Assembly: GCF_008360935.1 (NCBI RefSeq)
Contig: NZ_SRXO01000030.1
Location: forward strand, 1-64,000
Reading direction: 5' to 3'
Source of the DNA: Siccirubricoccus phaeus
GTDB taxonomy: Bacteria; Pseudomonadota; Alphaproteobacteria; Acetobacterales; Acetobacteraceae
DNA: 64,000 nt
Position numbers and translations under genes: made by a program. The notes below the pieces were generated by a model. That model made no database searches and had not been told where the DNA came from. It was given only the letters and a program-made list of their open reading frames with translations. Positions 8,164 to 17,118 of the stretch are shown here, one piece after another (the stretch's first letter is position 1; every line of letters starts with the position of its first letter).

Positions 8164-8610
8164 TCACGAGACCAGCCCGCAAGCCGCCGGCACCTTCGCC
8201 GCCGCCCGCCGCTCCAGCCGGAAGCTGCCGCAATGCGGCCCCTGCACCCGGCCGGAGAATTCCCGCCCCGCCGGATCCACCCGGCCGAGGAAATCCACCA
8301 CCACATAGCCGGAAGGCCGCAGCAGCCAGTCCCGCCCATGCAGGACCAGCGCGCCGGTCTTCGCGTCATAGCTGCCATCCATGGTGAAGCAGCCGGTCGG
8401 CACCCGCGGGTTGCGCGGATCGGCGTAGAAATGGAACAGGGCCCGGGCATGGGCCCGCCCTGCCTCGGCGATGGTCAGCGTCACTCCGGTCAGCCCCTGG
8501 GCGCAGTCATAGGTGCCGCTCCAGGCGCCGAGGATCTCCCCCGGCTCCGCCATCGCCGCCCCGGCGGCCATGGCCAGCCCGGCCGCCAGGGCCAGCACGC
8601 GCCGGCGCAT
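8164..8610 (-). CDS. Small secreted protein of unknown function
   Basis: A 148-residue protein with a clear Sec signal peptide (basic MRRR, hydrophobic core, cleavage near AMAEP). The mature part of about 126 residues is rich in short beta-type segments and contains GAWSGTYDCAQGLTGVTLTI near its start, which resembles small lipocalin-like or calycin-type periplasmic proteins, and three cysteines (YDC, TGC, PHC) plus one near the C-terminus that could pair. I do not recognise a named family. Its ATG overlaps the stop of the upstream deacetylase gene (ATGA), so the two are translationally coupled and may act on the same envelope substrate. Confidence 0.7.
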   Translation of the reverse strand: MRRRVLALAAGLAMAAGAAMAEPGEILGAWSGTYDCAQGLTGVTLTIAEAGRAHARALFHFYADPRNPRVPTGCFTMDGSYDAKTGALVLHGRDWLLRPSGYVVVDFLGRVDPAGREFSGRVQGPHCGSFRLERRAAAKVPAACGLVS

Positions 8611-9500
8611 CAGCCGGCGGCGGCCTTCACATGCCGTGCCACCTCCTCATGCGTCGCGAACCACACCTCGCCGCGGCCCTTGATGTGCTCGATCAGCCGT
8701 TCCAGCAGCGGCATCCGGCTGCGATGGCCGATGATGTGCGGGTGCATGGTCAGCAGGAACAGCCCGCCCTCCGCATGGGCACCGTCGAACTCCGCGCGAA
8801 AAATCTCCTCGACGCCGGAGGGCGGCGTGTAGGGCCGGTGCGCGCTGAAGCGGAGGAAGTTGAAATAGGGCGCGTCGTCCCTGATCCATTCCGGCGGCAG
8901 CTCCACGATGCCGGTCGGCGCGCCCTGGTCCAGCAGCTCATAGGGGTCGTCATCGCCCATCAGGCTGCTGTCGTAGAGCAGCCCCAGCTCCCGGATGATG
9001 GCGAGCGTATCGACCGAGAAATCCCAGCTCGCCGTGCGCATGCCGACCGGCCGGCGGCCGGCCGCCTTCTCCAGCACATCGGCGGCGCGCAAGGTCAGCT
9101 CTCGCTCCACCCCCGGCGGCAGGGCGGTGTTCGCCTCATGGATCCAGGAATGGATGCCGATCTCATGGCCCTCCTCGGCCACCGCCCGCACCTCCGCCGG
9201 GTGCAGCAGGGCGGAGACGGCGGGGTAGTAGAAGCTGGCCCGAATGCCATGCCGCGCCAGCAGGGCGCGGATGCGCGGCACGCCCTGGCGGTTGCCATAC
9301 TGCCCCTGGCTGATGCGCATCGGGCTGGGGTCGCCGTCGCGCAGCGGGATGGTCTCGTGATCCGCATCGAAGGACAGCGCCACGGCGCAGCGCGCCCCGC
9401 CCGGCCAGGCGCCCGGCTTCAGGCTGCGCCCGGCCCGGGCATTGCCGACGATCCGGCGCCATTCCGCTTCCGGCCATTCCCAGGGTTTCGTCTCGCTCAT
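8610..9500 (-). CDS. NodB-fold polysaccharide deacetylase family protein (PuuE/HpPgdA-like)
   Basis: A 296-residue metal-dependent amide or ester hydrolase. The NodB motif begins at LSFDADHET, with the catalytic base D and metal-binding Asp; the metal histidines are in [21 protein letters not shown] carries the conserved Arg of motif 3 and [13 protein letters not shown] the later catalytic His region. No signal peptide is visible, so it acts in the cytoplasm, which fits the subgroup of HpPgdA and allantoinase PuuE better than cell-wall deacetylases. It is divergent from rutA, 118 bp apart, and coupled to a secreted protein gene. A ureide or pyrimidine-derived substrate is possible but unproven. 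Confidence 0.8.
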   Translation of the reverse strand: MSETKPWEWPEAEWRRIVGNARAGRSLKPGAWPGGARCAVALSFDADHETIPLRDGDPSPMRISQGQYGNRQGVPRIRALLARHGIRASFYYPAVSALLHPAEVRAVAEEGHEIGIHSWIHEANTALPPGVERELTLRAADVLEKAAGRRPVGMRTASWDFSVDTLAIIRELGLLYDSSLMGDDDPYELLDQGAPTGIVELPPEWIRDDAPYFNFLRFSAHRPYTPPSGVEEIFRAEFDGAHAEGGLFLLTMHPHIIGHRSRMPLLERLIEHIKGRGEVWFATHEEVARHVKAAAG

Positions 9501-9618
9501 CGCCTCTCCCTCCGCGCATGCGGTTCAGTGGCACGTGGTTTGCACAATCCTTGGCCATTTGCCGGGCCGGACGAAAGCACGGACTTCACAGGCCCAGCCT
9601 TCCGGAAGAGGTACACCC

Positions 9619-10698
9619 ATGGATATCGGCGTCTTCATCCCGATCAACAACAATGGCTGGATCATCTCCGCCGCCTCGCCGCAATACATGCCGAGCTTCG
9701 AGCTGAACAAGCAGGTGGTGCAGAAGGCGGAGGGCTACGGCCTCGACTTCGCCCTCTCGATGATCAAGCTGCACGGCTTCGGCGGGAAGACCGAATTCTG
9801 GGACCATGGGCTGGAAAGCTTCACCCTGATGGCCGGCCTTGCCTCGGTGACGAGCAGGATCCGCCTCTACGCCTCCACCGCGGTGCTGACCATCCCGCCG
9901 GCGATCGTCGCCCGCATGTCGAGCACCATCGACAACATCTCGGGCGGCCGCTTCGGGGTGAACATCGTCTCCGGCTGGCACAAGGTGGAATACACCCAGA
10001 TGGGGCTTTGGCCGGGCGACGCGCATTTCGCCCGCCGCTACGACTACAGCACGGAATACGTGCACATCCTCCGGGAGCTCTGGGAGACGGGCGAGTCCGA
10101 CTTCAAGGGCGAGTTCTTCCAGATGGACCATTGCAAGCTGAGCCCGCGCCCGCAGGCGCCGATGAAGGTGGTGGCGGCCGGCCAGTCCGATCGCGGCATG
10201 GAATTCGCCGCTCGGTACTGCGACTTCAACTTCGCGCTCGGCGAGGGCGTGAACGAGCCGACCAAGGCCGCCAACGTGCCCGCCCGCATGCTGGCGCATG
10301 CGCAGAAGACCGGCCGCGATGTCGGCAGCTACATGCTCTACATGGTCATCGCGGAGGAGACGGCGGAGGACGCCTTCGCCAAATGGGATGCCTACAACAA
10401 GGGCGCGGACCGCGAGGCGCTGGCGCATCTGCTGGGCCATGCGGCGCATGACACGGACACGCAGGAGACCTCGATGGCCGCCGCCATCCTGCGCGCCCCC
10501 TCGCCGATCAATTTCAACATGGGCACGCTGGTCGGCACCTATGCCGAGGTGGCGCGCATGCTGGACGAGGCGGCGGGGATGCCGGGGGTGAAGGGCATCA
10601 TGCTGACCTTCGACGACTTCCTGCTGGGCATGGACAAATTCGGCCAGCGCATCCAGCCGCTGATGCAGTGCCGGAGCCATGTGAAGCTGGCGGCGTAG
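9619..10698 (+). CDS. rutA: Pyrimidine monooxygenase RutA
   Basis: A 359-residue FMN-dependent luciferase-like monooxygenase. RutA opens the uracil ring with O2 and reduced flavin to give ureidoacrylate peracid, the first step of the Rut pyrimidine nitrogen pathway. Close family resemblance is visible along the whole length: [62 protein letters not shown], GAGMxF-equivalent [16 protein letters not shown], and the C-terminal [10 protein letters not shown]-like end [13 protein letters not shown]. The ATG at 9619 has GGAAGAGG upstream. No rutB-G genes or flavin reductase are within the window around it, so its flavin supplier and downstream enzymes must be elsewhere. Confidence 0.9.
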   Translation: MDIGVFIPINNNGWIISAASPQYMPSFELNKQVVQKAEGYGLDFALSMIKLHGFGGKTEFWDHGLESFTLMAGLASVTSRIRLYASTAVLTIPPAIVARMSSTIDNISGGRFGVNIVSGWHKVEYTQMGLWPGDAHFARRYDYSTEYVHILRELWETGESDFKGEFFQMDHCKLSPRPQAPMKVVAAGQSDRGMEFAARYCDFNFALGEGVNEPTKAANVPARMLAHAQKTGRDVGSYMLYMVIAEETAEDAFAKWDAYNKGADREALAHLLGHAAHDTDTQETSMAAAILRAPSPINFNMGTLVGTYAEVARMLDEAAGMPGVKGIMLTFDDFLLGMDKFGQRIQPLMQCRSHVKLAA

Positions 10699-10714
10699 CG
10701 GAACAGCAACACGG

Positions 10715-10878
10715 CCTGATGGGGCTCTGCCCGTTGGCGGCAGTGCCCGCCAACCCCCGCCGGCAGGTCGAACCGGCAAACTCAGACCGGGGTCCGGGGG
10801 GGTGGTCCACCCCCCGGCGGGTGTGCAGAGGGCAGAGCCCTCTGCTGGGGGTTTGGGGGCGACGCCCCCAATCCTCCC
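10715..10878 (+). repeat. Intergenic GC-rich palindromic repeat, family E copy 2
   Basis: Fills almost the whole gap between the convergent rutA and GGDEF/EAL genes. It contains stacked hairpins such as GTTGGCGGCAGTGCCCGCCAAC and GGGTGGTCCACCCCC and the marker string AACTCAGACCGGGGTCCGGGG shared in diverged form with the copies near 8060 and 59970. Likely acts as a bidirectional transcript end. Confidence 0.55.
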
Positions 10879-10881
10879 TCC

Positions 10882-12717
10882 TTACGCCCGCATCGCCGCC
10901 AGCATCGGCACCGGCCCGGCCGGCAGGAACAGCGCCGCCGGCCCTGGCCGGCCCAGCAGGTAGCCCTGCACCGCGTCCACGCCCTCCGCCTGCAGCATCA
11001 CCAATTGCTGCGGCGTCTCCACCCCCTCCGCGATCGTCGCCAGCCCCAGCCCGCGCGCCAATTGCACGATGGCCCGCACCAGCACCTGGGCGCGGGGGTC
11101 CTCGGCAAGCTGGCCGATGAAGCTGCGGTCGATCTTCACCTTGTCGAAGGGCAGATCCCGCAGATAGGCGAGCGAGGAGTGGCCGGTGCCGAAATCATCC
11201 AGCGCCAGCCGCACCCCGATGCCGCGCAGCGCCATCAGCGTCTGCCGCGCCCGGGCCATGTCGCCGATCAGCGCGGATTCCGTCACCTCCAGCGTCAGCC
11301 GCTCAGGCGCCAGCCCGCTTTCCGCCAGCGCCGCCTCCACCGTCCCCACCAGATCCACGGTCAGGAAATTCGGCGCCGAGAGGTTGACCGAAATGCCGAG
11401 CGGCGTGGCCCAGGCGGCGGCCTCCCGGCAGGCGCGGCGCAGCACATGCCGGTCCAGCCGGGACATCAGCCCGTGGCGCTCCGCCGCCGGCAGGAAATCC
11501 GCGGGGCCGAGCGGCGAATCCTCCGCCCGGCGCGGCCAGCGCACCAGCGCCTCGGCATCCATCAGCCCGCGCGGCGGCGCCGCGGCGAAGATGGGCTGCC
11601 AGGCCACCAGCAGCGGCGCGGAGCCGGACGCGCCGGCCAGGCTCAGCCGCAGCTCGCTGGCGATCTCATCCCGCCCGAGGGTGGAGCGCACCCCGCCGCC
11701 GCGCAGCCCGCCCCCTGCCTCCCCCAGCTTGTGCCGCACCGTGCCGGTGCCGGAGCGCTTGGCCCGGTAGAGCGCGGCATCGGCCAGGCGCAGCGCCGCC
11801 TCCCCATCCGCCGCGTCATCCGGGTAGAGGGCGAGGCCGAGGGCGGTGCGCAGCAGGATGGGCTGGCCCTCGAAGCTGAAGGGGTCGGCGAAGGCGGCGT
11901 GGATGCGCTGGGCCAGCATCATGGCATCCGGCCCGCGCCGCAGATTATTGGCCAGGACGACGAATTCGTCGCCGCCGAGCCGCGCCACCAGATCATCCTC
12001 CCGCACCACCGCGCGCAGCCGCCGCGCCACTTCGCGCAGCGCCGCATCGCCGGCGGCGTGGCCCAGCAGATCGTTGATCTCCTTGAACCGGTCGAGGTCG
12101 AGGCAGAGCACGGCGGTGGGCGGGCCGTCCAGCCCCGAGAGCTTGGCCAGCGCCACATGCAGCGCGCCGCGGTTGACGCAGCCGGTCAGCGGGTCCTGCG
12201 CCGCCAGGGCGCCGAGCGCCCGGAGCGCCGCATGCATCTCGAGCGCGGACATCACCCCCTTGGCGAGTTCGCCGAGCCAGCGGAGCTGCCGCGGGCTGAT
12301 GCGGCGCGGCACCGTATCCTTCACGCAGAGCGTGCCGACCGCATGCCCGTCCCGCTGCACCAGCGGCACGCCGGCATAGAAGCGGATGCCGGGCGCGCCG
12401 GTGACCAGCGGGTTGTCGGCGAAGCGGGGGTCGGTGGTGGCGTCCTCCACCACCAGCGTCTCCCCCGGCTGCAGGATGGCATGGGCGCAGAAGGCGTGCT
12501 CACGCCGCGTCTGCCGCATCGGCAGCCCGACCGAGGCCTTGAACCACTGCCTCTCGGCATCCACCAGCGTCACCGCCGCGATCGGGGTTTCGGCGATATC
12601 CGCGGCCAGCCGGGCGAAGAGGTCGAACCGCTCCTCGCGCGGCGTGTCGAGCACCTGCAGCGCCTGCAACGCGGAGAGTCGGGCGGCCTCGGTCTCGGGC
12701 AGGGGCGCGGAGGGCAT
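10882..12717 (-). CDS. GAF-GGDEF-EAL cyclic-di-GMP turnover protein
   Basis: A 611-residue cytoplasmic protein with no membrane segment. A GAF sensor domain (about 20-165) is followed by a diguanylate cyclase domain with intact GGDEF at 248-252 and an inhibitory RxxD site at 239-242, then an EAL phosphodiesterase domain starting with E389-A-L. The EAL catalytic set looks complete: NLSAPNF, LEVTESA, LALDDFGTGHSS, VKIDRSFI and IAEGVET. Both activities could therefore be functional, with the GAF ligand deciding the balance. The ATG at 12717 begins a normal GAF N-terminus; a much longer open frame upstream is non-coding. Transcribed alone. Confidence 0.9.
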   Translation of the reverse strand: MPSAPLPETEAARLSALQALQVLDTPREERFDLFARLAADIAETPIAAVTLVDAERQWFKASVGLPMRQTRREHAFCAHAILQPGETLVVEDATTDPRFADNPLVTGAPGIRFYAGVPLVQRDGHAVGTLCVKDTVPRRISPRQLRWLGELAKGVMSALEMHAALRALGALAAQDPLTGCVNRGALHVALAKLSGLDGPPTAVLCLDLDRFKEINDLLGHAAGDAALREVARRLRAVVREDDLVARLGGDEFVVLANNLRRGPDAMMLAQRIHAAFADPFSFEGQPILLRTALGLALYPDDAADGEAALRLADAALYRAKRSGTGTVRHKLGEAGGGLRGGGVRSTLGRDEIASELRLSLAGASGSAPLLVAWQPIFAAAPPRGLMDAEALVRWPRRAEDSPLGPADFLPAAERHGLMSRLDRHVLRRACREAAAWATPLGISVNLSAPNFLTVDLVGTVEAALAESGLAPERLTLEVTESALIGDMARARQTLMALRGIGVRLALDDFGTGHSSLAYLRDLPFDKVKIDRSFIGQLAEDPRAQVLVRAIVQLARGLGLATIAEGVETPQQLVMLQAEGVDAVQGYLLGRPGPAALFLPAGPVPMLAAMRA

Positions 12718-13030
12718 GGGGCCAGCATGCCCAAGCGTCGGATGAGAAAGGGTAAACGGCGTGGGTGGCGGCCAGGCGCCAGACGGCCCGGGCAGGTCGC
12801 CCGGCTGGCGGTCGGCCTGCCGTGCGGACGTCATCAGGGGGACCCGGCTGCCGCTCCCGTGCCGGCCTGCAAGAGCATTGTCCAGAATATAGTGCCTTGC
12901 TCTCGGTTGGCCCCCGGGCAGGCCGGGCAGGCCGGGCGGGCACCCGGGCGAAGCCGGCCCTCGCCGGGCGCCCCGGCCCCGGTGGAAGCCCGCTGGAACG
13001 GGCGGAAAAATTCGCAAGCCCCGCAGCGCT
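12718..13030 (-). promoter_or_regulatory. Intergenic promoter region of the GGDEF/EAL gene
   Basis: No gene is supported here. An AT-richer island near 12870-12905 reads, on the minus strand, AGAGCAAGGCACTATATTC and then an inverted AATGCTCT, giving an AGAGCA/TGCTCT inverted repeat around a TATATT box. This is a plausible promoter or operator for the gene starting at 12717, but it is far from the start (about 170 bp). Confidence 0.3.
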
Positions 13031-13594
13031 TCACGAACAGCCGCGCCGGCCGAGCCCCTCCCGCGCCAGCCGGGCGGAGAATCCGGCGCGGTCCAGCAGA
13101 GGCTGCAGCCGTGCGACCTCCGCCGCCCCGGCCGCCGCCTCGGCGAGCTGCCCCGCCTCCCCCGCCGCCTCCGCCGCGCGGGGGCAGCCGCAGCCGGAAA
13201 AGCGCGCGGCGGCAAGGCCGAGGGAGCGCCCGGCCGCTGCCGCCGCCTCCCGCCCCACCAGCAGCCCGGTGATCGGGGCGTGCAGCCGCGCCTCCGCCTC
13301 GCGGAGCGCCGCCAGCCCCTCCCCGAAGCCGCAGCCCGGGCGCTGCGCCGCGGCCGGGCCGGCCAGCAGCAGGGCCAGGGCGAAGGAAAGTGCGAGATGC
13401 GGGGCGAGATGCAGGGCCGGCCGACGCGCCTGGCGCAGCCGGGCCTGCCGCGCGCCGGGACCCGATGCAGGGTGCCGCGCACCCAGCCTGGGCGCCCGGT
13501 CCTGCCGGAGTCCGGCCGGCGCGGCTTCGCCCGCTTCCCGGCCGGGGCGCGCAACCCCCTCCGCGGCCGGCCCACTGCCGAGACCGGCCCTCAT
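13031..13594 (-). CDS. Hypothetical protein with internal signal-like segment
   Basis: A 187-residue frame whose ATG overlaps the stop of the pseudouridine synthase gene (ATGA). Codons from about residue 60 onward end almost always in G or C, as in the real genes around it, and encode a strong signal-peptide-like stretch (ALSFALALLLAGPAAAQ) followed by about 100 Ala/Gly/Glu-rich residues with a CGCP motif and four cysteines. The first 55 residues are Arg/Pro-rich with less biased codons and may not be translated; the real start may be a rare codon closer to the signal segment. Family not recognised. Confidence 0.45.
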   Translation of the reverse strand: MRAGLGSGPAAEGVARPGREAGEAAPAGLRQDRAPRLGARHPASGPGARQARLRQARRPALHLAPHLALSFALALLLAGPAAAQRPGCGFGEGLAALREAEARLHAPITGLLVGREAAAAAGRSLGLAAARFSGCGCPRAAEAAGEAGQLAEAAAGAAEVARLQPLLDRAGFSARLAREGLGRRGCS

Positions 13595-14250
13595 GCCGCC
13601 GCCCAGCCGCAGCGCGCCAGCGCCGCCCGCATATGCGGCGGCACCGGCGCCGCCACCGAAACCGGTGGCGAGAGCGGCAGGGCGATGGCGCGGGCCAGCA
13701 GATGCATCGGGCCCGGGCCGCCGCCATAGCGGGCATCGCCGAGGATGGGCCAGCCGGCATGGGCGCAATGGGCGCGAAGCTGATGGGTGCGGCCGGTGCG
13801 CGGCTGCAGCTCCAGCCAGGCCAGGCCGGGCGCAGCGCCGAGACGCCGCCATTCGGTCACCGCCGGCCGGCCGGCCGGGTCCACCGTCATCCGCCAGCCC
13901 TCCTGCGCCGTGCTGCGCTTCAGCAGCGGAGCGTCGATCACCCCGGATTCGCCCGGCGCCCCGCGCACCACGGCCCAATAGGTCTTCCGCGCCTGGCCGC
14001 CGGCGAACAGCGCGCCAAGCTCCGCCAGGGCCGGCTTGGTACGGCCGAGCACCAGGCAGCCGGCGGTGTCCGCATCCAGCCGATGCGCCGGCTGGGGCAG
14101 GCGCCTGCGGCCGGCGGCGAGGGTGGGCAGCCAATCCTCCAGCGAGGGCCCGCCGCGCGGCCCGGCATGCACGGCAAGCCCCGCCGGCTTGTCCAGCACC
14201 AGCAGCCTGGCGTCCTGGTACAGCACAAGGTCCAGCGGGCCGCCGGTCAC
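13591..14250 (-). CDS. RluA-family RNA pseudouridine synthase
   Basis: A 219-residue enzyme that isomerises uridine in rRNA or tRNA. The catalytic motif is HRLDADTAGCLVLGRT, where the Asp after RL is the nucleophile; LVLDKPAGLAVHAG and LQPRTGRTHQLRAHCAHAGWPILGDARYG are the flanking family motifs. It lacks an S4 domain, so it is closer to RluA/TruC than RluC/D; the target site cannot be given. The start is a GTG at 14250 that overlaps the stop of the yaiI-type gene (GTGA), and its own stop overlaps the next ATG, so three genes are chained by 4-base overlaps. Confidence 0.88.
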   Translation of the reverse strand: MTGGPLDLVLYQDARLLVLDKPAGLAVHAGPRGGPSLEDWLPTLAAGRRRLPQPAHRLDADTAGCLVLGRTKPALAELGALFAGGQARKTYWAVVRGAPGESGVIDAPLLKRSTAQEGWRMTVDPAGRPAVTEWRRLGAAPGLAWLELQPRTGRTHQLRAHCAHAGWPILGDARYGGGPGPMHLLARAIALPLSPPVSVAAPVPPHMRAALARCGWAAA

Positions 14251-14741
14251 TCGAAGGCGACCCAGGCGCGGGGCGGCGGGGCCGTCAGGTCGCGCTTCGC
14301 CGCGGCAATCTCGGCATCCAGCGCGGCGAGGAAGCGGGAGCGGTCCTCCTTCGTCAGCGGGGCGGGGCCGGAGGTGGCGAGGCCCCTCTCCCGCATCTCC
14401 CGCGCGACCTCCCGCCCCGCCAGGGCGCCGCCGATATTGTCCGGCGTCCAGGGCCGGCCCTTGAAGCCGAGGGCGCGGGCACCGCGGGCCAGGCAGCGGC
14501 CGGCGAGCGGGATATCGGCGGTGATGCAGACATCGCCGCGGGCGATGCGCTCGGCGATCCAGTCATCCGCCTGGTCGGCGCCTTCCGGGACCAGCACCAG
14601 CTCCACATTGGGCAGGCCGGGCGGGCGGATGGGCCGGCTGCCATTGGCGACGAGCTTCACCGGCAGGGAGAGACGGGTGGCGACGCGGAACACCTCCTCC
14701 CGCACGGGGCAGGCATCGCCGTCGATGTAGAGGGTGGTCAT
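14247..14741 (-). CDS. YaiI/YqxD family protein (UPF0178, DUF188)
   Basis: A 164-residue protein of a widespread family with a PIN-like fold and no firmly assigned function. The hallmark start is MTTLYIDGDACPVREEVFRVA, followed by VITADIPLA-like CITADIPLAGRCLARGA and the conserved GPxPLTxEDRSRFLAALD-type ending GPAPLTKEDRSRFL. The ATG at 14741 is chosen because the family invariably starts a few residues before DGDACP; the open frame upstream has no family similarity. First gene of the overlapping trio. Confidence 0.88.
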   Translation of the reverse strand: MTTLYIDGDACPVREEVFRVATRLSLPVKLVANGSRPIRPPGLPNVELVLVPEGADQADDWIAERIARGDVCITADIPLAGRCLARGARALGFKGRPWTPDNIGGALAGREVAREMRERGLATSGPAPLTKEDRSRFLAALDAEIAAAKRDLTAPPPRAWVAFE

Positions 14742-14885
14742 GGCGGGACCATGCGGCCGGGGCCGCCGGGCGGCAAGCGGTTGGCGCGGCGCCGGCTGGC
14801 TGCTTCGGCCGGGATGGCCGGGCGGGACAGGCCGGGCCCGGGCAGGAGGGCCCAGGCTGGACGCCGTCGCGGCCAGGCGCGTCTT

Positions 14886-15045
14886 GCGCGCTCGACCCCG
14901 TCGAGCGCGCCTCGAGCCCACGCCATGGTCCGGCTTTCGTGTCAAGGACTTCGCCGCGCGAAGCGCGGTGCCGCTGCGCGGCATCCTTGACACGAAAACC
15001 GGACCATGACCCTCGCGACAGGTCGCCTTCGACGGTGTCGAAGGC
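14886..15045. repeat. Cluster of three hairpins, including 25-bp inverted repeats
   Basis: The 409 bp between pbpC and the yaiI-type gene (14742-15150) hold no gene. Three stems follow each other: GCGCGCTCGA/TCGAGCGCGC (14886-14910, 5-base loop), CATGGTCCGG... arms at 14924-14948 and 14984-15008 matching at 24 of 25 bases around a 35-bp centre, and GCCTTCGAC/GTCGAAGGC (15025-15045, 3-base loop). The long arms resemble the terminal inverted repeats of a tiny 85-bp element. Confidence 0.7.
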
Positions 15046-15150
15046 GCCTCGAAGCGCCTTCAGCGACGGAGCAGGAGGGGCCAGGCGCCCAGGGGGGCGG
15101 CGAGGACGGTAAGGGGCCAACGGCAGGCGTTACCTGCCGCCTGTCGCCAC

Positions 15151-17118
15151 TCAGCGCACGCGCACCTCCGCCCGCGCCGCGCTGCCCTCGGCATCCAACA
15201 CCGTCACCCGGTAGAAGCCCGGCCCCTCCGGACGCCAGGCGGCCTCGCGCTTGGCGGGCTCGGCGGGCAGGGGGCGGCCATCCACCAGGAAGGTCAGGGG
15301 ACGGCGGCCGCCGCTGGCGCGGAGGGTGACATGCGGCGCGTCCTCCTCCAGCACCGCGCCGGGCGGCGGGAAGACCAGGCGGAGCCGATCCACCGCCTCG
15401 GCCAAGGCGGGGGTGGCGGCGGGGCGGCCCGGCAAGGCGGGGCGGGGCGCCGGCGGCAGCCTTTCGAACAATTGCGCCAGCAAAGGTAGGGCGGTGCGGG
15501 CGCCGGTCGCCCCTGGCAAGGGGGTGCCATCCGGGCGCCCGACCCAGACTCCCGCCACATGCCGGGCATCGAAGCCCACCGCCCAGGCATCCCGCCCGCC
15601 CCAGCTCGTCCCGGTCTTCCAGGCGATGCCGGGCGGGCCGCCGGCGGGGAAGGGGTTCACCAATATGCCCGCCACCTGCGCCGCGGCCCGCGGGGCGAAG
15701 GCCTGGCGCACCGCCCCCCCTTCCCCCGGGCGGAAGACCAGGGGCCGGGCGCGACCGCCATCGCCCAGCGCGGCCTGCACCGCCATCAGCTCCCGCAGCG
15801 TGGTGCCGAGGCCGCCCAGCGCCAGCGGCAAGGCGGGATCCACCCCCGGCGGCAGCCGCGGCGGCGCCCCCGCCGCCTTCAGCGCGGAGACGAAGCGCAG
15901 CGGCCCCAGCTCCGCCAGCAGCGCGACGGCCGGCAGATTCAGGGACTGCCGCAGCGCATCGGCCACGGTGATGCGGCCGGCGAAGCCGCCATCGAAATTC
16001 TCCGGCGCATAGGCGCCGAAGCGGCGCGGCAGGTCAGTCAGCAGGGTCTCGGGCGCGGCGATGCCGGCCTCGAAGGCCAGGGCGTACAGGGCGGGCTTCA
16101 GGGCAGAGCCGGGGGAGCGCACGGCGCGCGTCAGATCCAGCATGCCGGCCCGGTTGGCGGCGCCGAATTCGCCGCCGACCAGGGCCAGCACCTCGCGGCT
16201 CTCCAGCTCCGCCACGATCAGGGCGAGAGAGGCGCGCTCCGGCAGGTCGCGCAGCGCCCTGGCGGCGATCGCCTCGGCGGCGCGCTGCAAAGGCAGGGAG
16301 AGGGTGGAGGCGATGCGCGCCTCGGTGGCGCCACGGGCCAATTCGCGCGCCAGGTGCGGCGCAGCCTGGGGCAGCTTGCGGCGGAAGGCGGGGACGGGGC
16401 GGGCCAGGGCCGCCGCGGTATCCGCCGGGCTGATGCCGGGCGCAGCCCGCGCCCGCTCCGTCAGCACGGCGTCGCGGGCGGCGCGGGCGGCTTCGGGATG
16501 GCGGTCCGGCCGCAGCGCCTCCGGCCGGCGGGGAATGGCGACCAGCAGCGCCGCTTCGGCCGGGTCGAGCTGCGCCACGGGCCGGCCGAACCAGGCGAGC
16601 GCACCGACCCGCGCGCCCTCCAGATTGCCGCCCATCGGCGCCAGGGTCAGCCAGAGGCCGAGGATCTCCTCCTTCGAGTAATGCGCCTCGAGCTGCAGGG
16701 CGCGGAGGATCTCGATGGCCTTGCTGCGCAGGGTGCGGGGGCGGGGCTCCAGCAGCCGCGCCGCCTGCATGGTGAGGGTGGAGCCGCCGGAGACGATGCG
16801 GCCGGCGCGGGCCCATTGGAAGGCAGCGCGGGCCAGGGCGATCGGATCGACGCCGGGGTGGTGGCGGAAGCGGCGATCCTCGGCGGCGATGAGCAAATCC
16901 AGCAGGTGCGGCGGGACATCGGCGGTGGTGGTGGGCAGGCGCCAAAGGCCGCCGGGGGCGGGGAGGACGGCGAGGCTGCGGCCCTCGCGGTCCAGCACCT
17001 CCGTGCCATGGACGGCGAGGCGGGCGAGGTTGGGGGGGTAGAGGCGGTCGAGGGCAAAGGCGGCGGCGGCGAGGGTGGCGAGGGCGGCAAGCGAGGCGAG
17101 GGCCAGGCGCCGGCCCAT
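15151..17118 (-). CDS. pbpC: Penicillin-binding protein 1C
   Basis: A 655-residue bifunctional murein synthase anchored by one N-terminal membrane segment (about 5-24). The glycosyltransferase domain has E80 in AAEDRRFRHHPGVDP and GGSTLTMQ at about 111-118. The transpeptidase domain has SALK with S338 as the acylated serine, SLNLPAV, and KTGTSWG with K501. A C-terminal BiPBP_C domain (about 565-655) is typical of PbpC. The ATG at 17118 starts a conventional membrane anchor; the frame upstream is repeat sequence. It lies downstream of an alpha-2-macroglobulin gene, the usual genomic partner: PbpC is thought to repair the wall where the trap protein has been triggered. Confidence 0.92.
   Translation of the reverse strand: MGRRLALASLAALATLAAAAFALDRLYPPNLARLAVHGTEVLDREGRSLAVLPAPGGLWRLPTTTADVPPHLLDLLIAAEDRRFRHHPGVDPIALARAAFQWARAGRIVSGGSTLTMQAARLLEPRPRTLRSKAIEILRALQLEAHYSKEEILGLWLTLAPMGGNLEGARVGALAWFGRPVAQLDPAEAALLVAIPRRPEALRPDRHPEAARAARDAVLTERARAAPGISPADTAAALARPVPAFRRKLPQAAPHLARELARGATEARIASTLSLPLQRAAEAIAARALRDLPERASLALIVAELESREVLALVGGEFGAANRAGMLDLTRAVRSPGSALKPALYALAFEAGIAAPETLLTDLPRRFGAYAPENFDGGFAGRITVADALRQSLNLPAVALLAELGPLRFVSALKAAGAPPRLPPGVDPALPLALGGLGTTLRELMAVQAALGDGGRARPLVFRPGEGGAVRQAFAPRAAAQVAGILVNPFPAGGPPGIAWKTGTSWGGRDAWAVGFDARHVAGVWVGRPDGTPLPGATGARTALPLLAQLFERLPPAPRPALPGRPAATPALAEAVDRLRLVFPPPGAVLEEDAPHVTLRASGGRRPLTFLVDGRPLPAEPAKREAAWRPEGPGFYRVTVLDAEGSAARAEVRVR

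Noticed and set aside
12834-13760. Open frame continuing across the pseudouridine synthase 3' end
   Set aside because: Poor codon bias and Arg/Pro/Ala-only composition; the overlapping frame ending at 13031 has better codon usage and a signal-like segment.
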